DNA of 46,078 nucleotides from CAZAGD01 sp049699975 (GTDB lineage Bacteria; Desulfobacterota; SM23-61), in assembly GCA_049699975.1 (NCBI GenBank), contig JBNAWB010000003.1, forward strand, positions 1 to 46,078. The letters run 5' to 3'. Both the position numbers and the translations under genes were made by a program. Position 1 is the first letter of the stretch. The number at the start of each line of letters is the position of its first letter. Below the pieces are notes generated by a model. That model made no database searches, was not told the origin of the DNA, and worked only from the letters and a program-made list of their open reading frames with translations. Positions 39,540-46,078 of the stretch are shown piece after piece.

Positions 39540-40820
39540 ATGGCTAAAAATAATGCGGATATATTGCCTGTAGAGACCAAGAAGTACCAAGGATGGATAG
39601 TGACTTTTGCAGGCACGGGAATTAACTTAGCTTTAGGAGTTCTTTATGCTTGGTCGATAATTTCCAAGCAGATTTCCAAGGAGTGGGGATGGAGTGAAAC
39701 TCAGACCGCTCTGCCCTATTCCGTGGCCATTGCTCTATTTGCCTTTACTATGGTGCCGGCCGGAAGGCTTCAGGATAAATGGGGACCGCGCCTAGTGGCC
39801 ACTTTGGGAGGGATATTTTGCGGAGTCGGATTTATCGTGGCCAGTTTAAGTCAATCCTTGGTCGGGCTGATAATTGGTTTTGGTATCTTAGCGGGTATGG
39901 GCATTGGCTTTGGTTATGCGTCCGCCACTCCTCCAGCAGTAAAATGGTTCCCCCCGGAACGGACTGGTTTAATTGCCGGATTAGTGGTGGCTGGATTTGG
40001 ATTAGCTTCAGTATATATTGCCCCTTTGGCTAATTATCTTTTAGGTAACTTTGGCATTCAGAAAAGTTTTTTAATCTTAGGTATAGCTTTCCTATTAGCG
40101 GTTGTGGCTTTGGCCCAGATTTTAAAAAATCCTCCGGCGTATTATAAACCTGCATCTATTTCTCAAAATCCCGGCCCCCAAAAAGTACCCGCGAAAATAA
40201 CGGGGAAAATCATTGATTATGAATGGTCAGAGATGTTGCGCACTCCTCAATTTTATCTTCTCTGGATTATGTATGTATTTGGGGCGGGCGCGGGATTAAT
40301 GATCATTGGCAAATTGGCTAAGATCGTTGATCTGCAAGCAGGAATAAAGGCTGGGTTTATTTTTGTAGCTATGCTGGCCGTGGGTAATGCTGCTGGTCGA
40401 GTCATTGCTGGCGTTTTATCAGACAAGATTGGGCGTACCTGGACTATGTTCTTTGTTTTCATTTTCCAGGCTGTACTTATGTTTATTTTACGCTGGTTAG
40501 GAACCTATAGTGCCCTTTTTATAGCCTCTATTCTCATTGGCTTTAACTATGGAGCCAACCTTTCCGTTTTCCCTTCCGTAACTAAGGATTACTTTGGTCT
40601 AAAAAATTTCGGACTAAATTATGGTTTGATTTTTACGGCTTGGGGAGTTGGAGGAATTTTGGGACCTATTTTAAGTGGGTGGATTTATGACCAGGCTAAG
40701 AATTTTAATAACGCTTACTTGATCGCTTCTATATGTTTGCTTATGGCCGCGGCGCTCACTTTTATTACCCGCCCGCCAAAGACGAAAATAGCTGCTGAAG
40801 AATTGGCGAAAGCGGCTTAA
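39540..40820 (+). CDS. MFS transporter, oxalate/formate antiporter (OFA/OxlT) family
   Basis: A 426-residue membrane protein with twelve hydrophobic segments. The signature of the OFA family is visible: GxxxxLALGVLYAWSII in TM1, AGRLQDKWGPR between TM2 and TM3, and the mid-protein LGLLKNPPAYYKP-like segment (here ILKNPPAYYKP), followed by YEWSEMLRTPQFYLLWIMY at the start of the second half. These carriers exchange small carboxylates; the substrate (oxalate, formate, acetate, other) is not determined. It lies after acs and its terminator, suggesting uptake of a carboxylate. Confidence 0.9.
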   Translation: MAKNNADILPVETKKYQGWIVTFAGTGINLALGVLYAWSIISKQISKEWGWSETQTALPYSVAIALFAFTMVPAGRLQDKWGPRLVATLGGIFCGVGFIVASLSQSLVGLIIGFGILAGMGIGFGYASATPPAVKWFPPERTGLIAGLVVAGFGLASVYIAPLANYLLGNFGIQKSFLILGIAFLLAVVALAQILKNPPAYYKPASISQNPGPQKVPAKITGKIIDYEWSEMLRTPQFYLLWIMYVFGAGAGLMIIGKLAKIVDLQAGIKAGFIFVAMLAVGNAAGRVIAGVLSDKIGRTWTMFFVFIFQAVLMFILRWLGTYSALFIASILIGFNYGANLSVFPSVTKDYFGLKNFGLNYGLIFTAWGVGGILGPILSGWIYDQAKNFNNAYLIASICLLMAAALTFITRPPKTKIAAEELAKAA

Positions 40821-40827
40821 AATATAT

Positions 40828-41109
40828 TTATTTGGCCAGAGCGTATTTATTTTTTAAGTTAACTAACTCGGCACCTAAAGACTTAACCATTAGGCTCTCC
40901 TTGGCCTTTTTCTTAAAATCGAGGAGCCAAAAGAGAGCATAAACAGAGGCCACCATCAGGATGGAAAAAGCTATGACCCCTAAGATTATTAAATAGAATT
41001 TTGCTTGAACTGGTGATATCGGATATCCCCATATCTCACCGGCTAAAACTTGGCTGGGGATTACCCCCCAACTTATCAAACTCCATATCAGTATTTTAAC
41101 TTTTGTCAT
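40828..41109 (-). CDS. small membrane protein of unknown function
   Basis: A 93-residue protein with a signal-like N-terminus (hydrophobic 5-22, then QVLAGE) and one strong membrane segment (about 36-62: FYLIILGVIAFSILMVASVYALFWLL), ending in a Lys-rich cytosolic tail. The start is the ATG at 41109; a GTG three codons upstream is possible. GGGGAG lies 10 bases ahead. Convergent with the carrier gene, with 7 bases between stops. I do not recognise a family. Confidence 0.6.
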   Translation of the reverse strand: MTKVKILIWSLISWGVIPSQVLAGEIWGYPISPVQAKFYLIILGVIAFSILMVASVYALFWLLDFKKKAKESLMVKSLGAELVNLKNKYALAK

Positions 41110-41281
41110 TGGGCTCACTCCCCTTCTTTAATCTTCCCTTTTTTAATTCTCCACATTCCGCCCTACTTTTGTGCAAAATAGATGCCCTTTTTTAACCAAT
41201 ACTTTTTAATCATAAGATTTTGTAATAATTAATAATTTTTGTAGTTAACAAAACCTTTTTTTATTTTAGGAAAGCCATTCT

Positions 41282-41400
41282 TGACAAAATGTCAAAATAA
41301 GTAATTTTTGTCTGGTTAACATTGAAAAATTGTCATAATTTCCCGAAGCGCAAAATGAATTTTTAGGACATATTGACAAAGGGGAAGGAGGCCAATTTGC
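41282..41400. promoter_or_regulatory. TGACA-N3-TGTCA dyads and possible sigma-54 promoter before the kinase
   Basis: An exact dyad at 41282-41294 (spacer AAA) and a one-mismatch copy at 41323-41335 (TGAAAAATTGTCA) repeat the motif found before 36803. Downstream, AGGAGGCCAATTTGCT has GG at 41387-41388 and GC at 41399-41400 with the ten-base sigma-54 spacing and TTGC at -12, but the -24 part is poor. Further half-sites TTGACA lie at 41373-41378 and 41435-41440. Confidence 0.5.
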
Positions 41401-41454
41401 TTAAAAATTTGAGATTTAATAGTAACTTTGGTATATTGACAGGAAGGGAAGAAT

Positions 41455-44319
41455 ATGAAGTTATTTCGCGATTGGAAAATCCGCACTAAACTAATAATAT
41501 CTACCCTCTTTTTAGCTTTAGTCCCCATGGCTGTGGCTTCCATGCTTTCTTTGGACAGGTTCATGGAAAGTTTGAAGGGGGCTTATGAATCAGATTTAGA
41601 GCACATCGTGGCGAATATTCAGGCCATGTGTAGAGCCCAACAAGAACTCCTCCAAAACAAACTTACGGCCGATCTCAAAATTGCCCACCATATTTTTTAC
41701 CAACAGGGAAAGCAAGTTCCCGTTTCCACCTCTCGGGTAATGGAGATGGAAGTTGAAGATCAATTTACTAAAGAAAAAAGCAAAGCACGCTTTCCCCTTT
41801 GGCTTGTGGGCGGCAAACCTTTGATCCAAGACCATTCTATTGTGGATAGAGTCCAAGAATTATTAGGCGGCACGTGTACGATTTTTCAAAGAATAGATGG
41901 TGATCGGCTTTTGCGCATTTCTACTAACGTCTTACGTGATGATGGCACAAGGGCTATAGGCACTTATCTTCCTCCTTCCAGCGAAGTAACTAAAGCTATT
42001 TTGCGCAAGGAAACTTACCGCGGCCGAGCTTTTGTAGTGAATGCCTGGTATATCACCGCCTATGAGCCAATATTAAATGCCCAGGGAGAAGTTATCGGGG
42101 CGCTTTACGTGGGCATTCCCGAACAAAGTGCCCTCTCTTTGAAAACAGCTATCAAATCCATAAAGATTGGCAAGACTGGATACGCTTTTATAATGGACAG
42201 TTCTGGAAATTTAGTTGTCCATCCTGTCAAAGAAGGGGAAAATATTTTAGAAGTAAGAGACTCCTCTGGTTTTGCCTACATTAAAGAAGTAACGAAAAAG
42301 GCTGTCCAACTAAAAGAAAACGAAGTGGGTACTATCCGTTATCCATGGTTAAATGTGGAACTGGGGGAAAAGACTCCCCGGATGAAGATCAACAAATATC
42401 AGTATTTTCGAGATTGGGATTGGATAATAGTTGCCGGGGGATACGAGGAAGAGATTTTTGCTGGTGTGGAGCAAATAAAATTTTTTATATACTTGGTCGG
42501 TATAGGCAGTATCGGATTAGCTTTCTTATTAACTATTAGCCTCTCCCGCGTGCTTACCAAGCCCATTATGGAACTTACGGAGGTGACGGCGCGCATGGCC
42601 GCTGGGGATTTGACCCAAAAAGCTAATATTACTAGTGCTGATGAAATTGGCACCCTGGGGAGATCTTTTAACCGCATGGCCGACCAAGTGCTTAATTACA
42701 CCCGCAATTTGGAAGATATCGTCCGGGCACGGACCGTAGAAATTCAAGAGAAGGAGGAGAAGTATCGGAAGCTCTCCAATCTTTTAAACAGCATTTTGGA
42801 GAGCTCGACAGAATATTCCATAATCGCCCTTGATGCTCAGGGGGTAATTTTGGAATATAATAGTGGGTCAGCTAAACTTTTTGGTTGGTCCAAAGAAGAA
42901 GTTGTCGGAAAAATGTGGATTGGCAAGACTTTTCGCCGGGACGACCGGGCGCGGGGAGTTTTATGGGAAATCTCTCGCCAGGTTGAGGCCCAAGGCATGA
43001 CCGAATATGAACTGGAAAGGGTGCGCAAAGACGGAAGCCTTTTTACAGCCCACGCGGTAATGACCACTTTAAAAGACCCCACTGGAAAAATCCTGGGTTT
43101 TGTAGAAATTGCCCGGGACATTACTGAAAAATTGTCTTTGGAGAAGGAACTTCGGGAGACGAAGGATTTCTTAGAGAATATCGTGCAAAGTTCTGTGGAT
43201 GCTATTGTCACCACTGATCCCAAAGGGCGCATAACTTTTTTCAATCGGGCTATGGAAGAAATGTTAGGCCTGCCACGGGAGAAAATTTTAGGGGCACCCA
43301 TTTATCAATTTTATGCTCAAGGTATTAACGAAGCCCGAAAAATTATGGCTATTTTGCGTGAGAAAGGGAGTTTGCAAAATTACGAAACAAGCATGAACCG
43401 GCAAGGACAACTGGTGCCCATTCTTACATCGGCCTCTTTGCTCCGGGATGAAAAACAAAATATAATTGGTACGCTGGGCGTTTTTAAAGATCTTAGCGAA
43501 AAGAAGAAATTGGAAGAGGAATTGAAAAAAACCCAAGCTCATCTTATGCAAGCCGGGAAAATGCGGGCTTTGGGCGAACTGGTGGCCGGAGTAGCTCATG
43601 AATTGAATAATCCCTTAATGGCCGCTACCACTTTTTTACATGTGGTTCGGGAAAATTTGCCTGCCGATAACGAAAACCAACACCGCTTGGGATTGATCCA
43701 ACAGTGCCATGAGCGGATAGCCAAAATTATTGACCATCTGCGGGACTTTTCCCGGCAGTCGAAATCTGATTTTCGCTATATAGACATCAGGGAACCCATT
43801 GAAAATGCGTTGCTCATTACGGGGCAACAATTGCTCAACCATGGCATCAAGATAATCAAGAATTTCGCCGCCGATTTGCCTTTAATTCGCGGAGATGCTA
43901 ATCAATTAGAGCAAGTTTTCCTAAACCTTATTGCCAATGCTAAGGATGCTATGGAGAGAGTAGAGGGTAAAAAAGAATTAACCATTTCTACTTCTCTCCT
44001 GCGCCACAATGGTTGGCACGATGTGGAAGTAGCGATAAAAGATACCGGAATTGGTATTCCGGATGAGAACGTAGACAAGATCTTTGAGCCGTTTTTTAGT
44101 ACTAAAGAAGTCGGCAAGGGGACGGGGTTAGGATTGTCCATATGTTATGGCATTATCGCAGCTCATGGCGGCAGAATAGAAGTGGAAAGTAAAATGTATG
44201 CCGGAACAACTTTTAGGGTCATCTTGCCTATTTTGTCTCCACCTTTGCAAAGCGCTTTAGAAGAAATAGATACGCAAGAGGAGTCAATCAATGGCCAAGA
44301 AAATTTTAGTGGTAGATGA
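41455..44319 (+). CDS. Cache-HAMP-PAS-PAS sensor histidine kinase
   Basis: A 954-residue kinase. TM1 about 11-32; extracytoplasmic Cache-type domain about 35-340 (GYAFIMDSSGNLVVHP near 240-256); TM2 about 342-364; HAMP about 365-418; PAS1 about 445-560; PAS2 about 572-690; dimerisation domain with H715 in GVAHELNNPLM; ATPase domain about 805-925 with NLIANAKDAME, DTGIGIP and GTGLGLS. Cache domains bind small ligands, often carboxylates or amino acids. Its coding end overlaps the next receiver gene by 29 bases, so the pair are co-translated. AGGAAGGGAAG precedes the ATG. Confidence 0.92.
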   Translation: MKLFRDWKIRTKLIISTLFLALVPMAVASMLSLDRFMESLKGAYESDLEHIVANIQAMCRAQQELLQNKLTADLKIAHHIFYQQGKQVPVSTSRVMEMEVEDQFTKEKSKARFPLWLVGGKPLIQDHSIVDRVQELLGGTCTIFQRIDGDRLLRISTNVLRDDGTRAIGTYLPPSSEVTKAILRKETYRGRAFVVNAWYITAYEPILNAQGEVIGALYVGIPEQSALSLKTAIKSIKIGKTGYAFIMDSSGNLVVHPVKEGENILEVRDSSGFAYIKEVTKKAVQLKENEVGTIRYPWLNVELGEKTPRMKINKYQYFRDWDWIIVAGGYEEEIFAGVEQIKFFIYLVGIGSIGLAFLLTISLSRVLTKPIMELTEVTARMAAGDLTQKANITSADEIGTLGRSFNRMADQVLNYTRNLEDIVRARTVEIQEKEEKYRKLSNLLNSILESSTEYSIIALDAQGVILEYNSGSAKLFGWSKEEVVGKMWIGKTFRRDDRARGVLWEISRQVEAQGMTEYELERVRKDGSLFTAHAVMTTLKDPTGKILGFVEIARDITEKLSLEKELRETKDFLENIVQSSVDAIVTTDPKGRITFFNRAMEEMLGLPREKILGAPIYQFYAQGINEARKIMAILREKGSLQNYETSMNRQGQLVPILTSASLLRDEKQNIIGTLGVFKDLSEKKKLEEELKKTQAHLMQAGKMRALGELVAGVAHELNNPLMAATTFLHVVRENLPADNENQHRLGLIQQCHERIAKIIDHLRDFSRQSKSDFRYIDIREPIENALLITGQQLLNHGIKIIKNFAADLPLIRGDANQLEQVFLNLIANAKDAMERVEGKKELTISTSLLRHNGWHDVEVAIKDTGIGIPDENVDKIFEPFFSTKEVGKGTGLGLSICYGIIAAHGGRIEVESKMYAGTTFRVILPILSPPLQSALEEIDTQEESINGQENFSGR

Positions 44320-44656
44320 TGATGAATTGGTCCTTATAGCTATTCAAGAGCTGCTTTCTCCCTTGGGTTTTTGGGTAGTTAAATCATCCAGTGGCGCAGA
44401 TGCTTTGGAGAAAATTAACCAAGAAAAATTTGATTTGATTATTTTAGATATTATCATGCCGGAGATGGATGGCTTCGAGGTTTGTCAGAGAATTCGCCAA
44501 AGCGAATCTTATACAGAAACGCCGATCATGATGCTCACGGCCAAAAGTGGCGAAGAAGATAAAGAAAGAGGGATAGAAGTAGGGGCTAATCTCTACCTGC
44601 CTAAACCTATCTCTCCTAAAAAGCTGATTGCTTTGGTGGAAGAAGCCTTAAAATAA
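44291..44656 (+). CDS. single-domain response regulator
   Basis: A 121-residue receiver only: acidic D9-D10-D11, phospho-acceptor D53 (IILDIIMP), T83 and K105. There is no output domain, so it is likely an intermediate in a phosphorelay or a protein-contact regulator. Its start lies inside the kinase gene's 3' end, making the kinase its obvious partner. The DNA-binding protein that would read the TGACA dyads is therefore not in this window. Confidence 0.92.
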   Translation: MAKKILVVDDDELVLIAIQELLSPLGFWVVKSSSGADALEKINQEKFDLIILDIIMPEMDGFEVCQRIRQSESYTETPIMMLTAKSGEEDKERGIEVGANLYLPKPISPKKLIALVEEALK

Positions 44657-44715
44657 TAAAATAAAAGTGGAAAAATAGCAAGAAAGAAATAATATATTAC
44701 TAAAAGGAGGACTTT

Positions 44716-46038
44716 ATGCAAAGGTATATTGATAATGCCCAGCAAATGCTTAAAGATTGGAAAAAAGATAGTTATATCTTTGGTTTTGATGTGCTGAATA
44801 ATTTGGGAAATTTAGCTAGCCAATTTGGGAAGAAATGCTTGTTAGTTGTGGCTGATCTGGGTTGGGCATGGGTGGAAGAAATCAAAAAAAAGGTTGAGGA
44901 TAATTTAAAGGAAAAGGGAATAGAAGTAGAGACTATTTTAGGCGCCCGGCCTAATGCTCCCCGGGAAGATACCTACCGGATTGCCCTCCACATAGCGCGC
45001 AGTCATCCAGATATGGTCGTAGTATTGGGCGGCGGTAGTACTATTGATGCGGCCAAAGCGGCTAATGTCTTAGCCACTTATGACCCGGCGGAAGTAAAAG
45101 GAGCATTAGAAGTTACTGACGCCTCAGCCGGTACCATCGATCCTTACTTTGGCGTGGGTCTAGTCAGCCGAGTCCAGGCTTATACCCAACGCTCCTTGCG
45201 GCCGCTGGTGGCCGTGCAAACTGCGGCCAGTTCCGGAGCTCATCTCACTAAATATTCTAACATCACTGATTTAATATCAGCTCAGAAGAAACTGATCGTC
45301 GATGAGGCTATCGTGCCTAAGGCGGCCTTGTTTGATTACGGCGTTACTTTAAACACTCCGCTGAATTTAACTTTGGATGGCGGCTTAGATGGTATTGCCC
45401 ATGCTTGGGAAGTTTTTATGGGCGCCACTGGGCAGCCTTATTATCTCAAGATGAAAGAAATAGCCCGGGCATGTTTGCGTTTAATCATCTATGGCCTTCC
45501 CAAATTGAAAGCTGATCTGAAAGACCGGGAAGGCAGACTTTGTTTAGGCTTAGGAACTGATTTGGGGGGATATGCCATTATGATTGGCGGGACAAGCGGG
45601 CCGCATTTAGGAAGTTTCTCTTTGATAGATGTTTTAAGCCATGGGCGGGCTTGCGCTATCTTAAATCCTTACTATACGGTACTTTTTGCGCCCCGAATTC
45701 AAGATCAGCTCTCCGTTTTCGCTGAAATTTTAAAAGAACGAGGGTATATTAAGGCTAATATAGAAGGAAAGAAAGGAAGAGCTTTAGCTATGTTAGTTGC
45801 TCGGGGCCTGATTCAATTTTCTAAGTCCTTGGGTTTTCCCACTACCTTACAAGAAGCAGGTGTTTCTCGGACGCACATTAAAAAGATGATTCAGGCAGCT
45901 AAAGATCCGCAACTAAAAATGAAACTCCAGAATATGCCTACGCCGATGGAAGCGGAAAAAGGTGATATTGATCGGTTGATGAAGCCAACTCTGGAAGCTG
46001 CTTATACTGGAGATTTAAATTTGATTCCTGCTGAATAA
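44716..46038 (+). CDS. iron-containing alcohol dehydrogenase
   Basis: A 440-residue group III (iron-type) alcohol dehydrogenase. The nucleotide-binding GGGSTIDAAKA near 107-117, the metal-binding D/H residues in DGGLDGIAHAWE and, further on, GPHLGSFSLIDVLSHGRA are in place. Members reduce aldehydes or oxidise hydroxy acids such as 4-hydroxybutyrate. It lies 59 bases downstream of the receiver gene with AAAGGAGG, same strand, so co-expression is possible. Substrate not determined; a 4-hydroxybutyrate role is suggested only by the AbfD-like gene elsewhere in the window. Confidence 0.88.
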   Translation: MQRYIDNAQQMLKDWKKDSYIFGFDVLNNLGNLASQFGKKCLLVVADLGWAWVEEIKKKVEDNLKEKGIEVETILGARPNAPREDTYRIALHIARSHPDMVVVLGGGSTIDAAKAANVLATYDPAEVKGALEVTDASAGTIDPYFGVGLVSRVQAYTQRSLRPLVAVQTAASSGAHLTKYSNITDLISAQKKLIVDEAIVPKAALFDYGVTLNTPLNLTLDGGLDGIAHAWEVFMGATGQPYYLKMKEIARACLRLIIYGLPKLKADLKDREGRLCLGLGTDLGGYAIMIGGTSGPHLGSFSLIDVLSHGRACAILNPYYTVLFAPRIQDQLSVFAEILKERGYIKANIEGKKGRALAMLVARGLIQFSKSLGFPTTLQEAGVSRTHIKKMIQAAKDPQLKMKLQNMPTPMEAEKGDIDRLMKPTLEAAYTGDLNLIPAE

Positions 46039-46078
46039 GCTGGGATGCAGATGGCCGCCGCTAAGCATAGATTAAATT

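Noticed and set aside
1..46078. CRISPR arrays, rRNA, tRNA, integrase or transposase genes
   Set aside because: No regularly spaced repeats, no conserved RNA-gene motifs and no recognisable transposase or integrase frames were seen; a tRNAscan/Infernal run would settle it.

Overview
The window looks like a chromosomal segment of a strictly anaerobic Gram-negative bacterium with AT-rich DNA and dense same-strand operons. Evidence: a full electron-bifurcating Flx/Hdr operon, a 4-hydroxybutyryl-CoA-dehydratase-type flavoprotein, many iron-sulfur proteins, Slp-type outer-membrane lipoproteins, and at least one near-perfect sigma-54 promoter. A deltaproteobacterial/Desulfobacterota-type host fits best. 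That is an inference from gene content; no rRNA or other taxonomic marker is present, and I saw no tRNA, CRISPR array, transposase, integrase or prophage gene.

Layout. (1) 361-6596, plus strand: a TPR protein, then a 1705-residue protein joining a PglY/BrxC-like P-loop ATPase to a C-terminal PglZ alkaline-phosphatase-fold domain. These two functions are separate proteins in BREX/Pgl phage-defence loci, and no PglX methylase, BrxL or other BREX gene lies in the window. This is the strongest candidate for an undescribed system. (2) 6599-8895: a GNAT acetyltransferase, a small zinc-ribbon protein and a membrane-anchored SurA_N-like/thioredoxin fusion, with a MITE-like nested palindrome between the last two. 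(3) 8934-17642, minus strand: membrane sensor kinase, then hdrC-hdrB-hdrA-flxD(mvhD)-two Fe-S subunits-flxA, an NAD(P)H-linked heterodisulfide-reductase-type flavin-bifurcating complex. (4) 17855-26170: a MerR regulator heads a minus-strand operon (AbfD-like dehydratase, thiolase, 3-hydroxyacyl-CoA dehydrogenase, SDR). Divergently, acyl-CoA ligase and a nitronate-monooxygenase/FabK-like flavoprotein are read on the plus strand. The divergent promoters are readable, one with a MerR-style dyad in its spacer. (5) 26171-27010: a gene-free stretch with a mobile palindrome and a possible decayed glycine-riboswitch-like fold. (6) 27011-35779: FAD dehydrogenase, YhaM-type HD nuclease, endonuclease V, Fe-S aldo/keto reductase, UPF0158 protein, two tandem Slp lipoproteins, a possible small ORF, amidase and a VOC/methylmalonyl-CoA-epimerase-like protein, with dispersed repeats between them. 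(7) 35780-46038: a sigma-54 promoter with three upstream dyads, a receiver protein, acetyl-CoA synthetase, an OxlT-family carrier, a small membrane protein, a Cache-HAMP-PAS-PAS sensor kinase, a second receiver and an iron-dependent alcohol dehydrogenase. The dyad TGACA-N3-TGTCA recurs upstream of the kinase.

How it fits together (inference). Organic acids enter through the OxlT-like carrier and are activated by Acs or the acyl-CoA ligase. Hydroxy- and oxo-acyl-CoA intermediates are handled by the AbfD-like dehydratase, dehydrogenase and thiolase, possibly with the Fe-ADH as a hydroxyacid/semialdehyde enzyme. The NADH is coupled to low-potential ferredoxin and a disulfide-type acceptor by Flx-Hdr. 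Carboxylate sensing may use the Cache kinase and a sigma-54 activator encoded outside the window.
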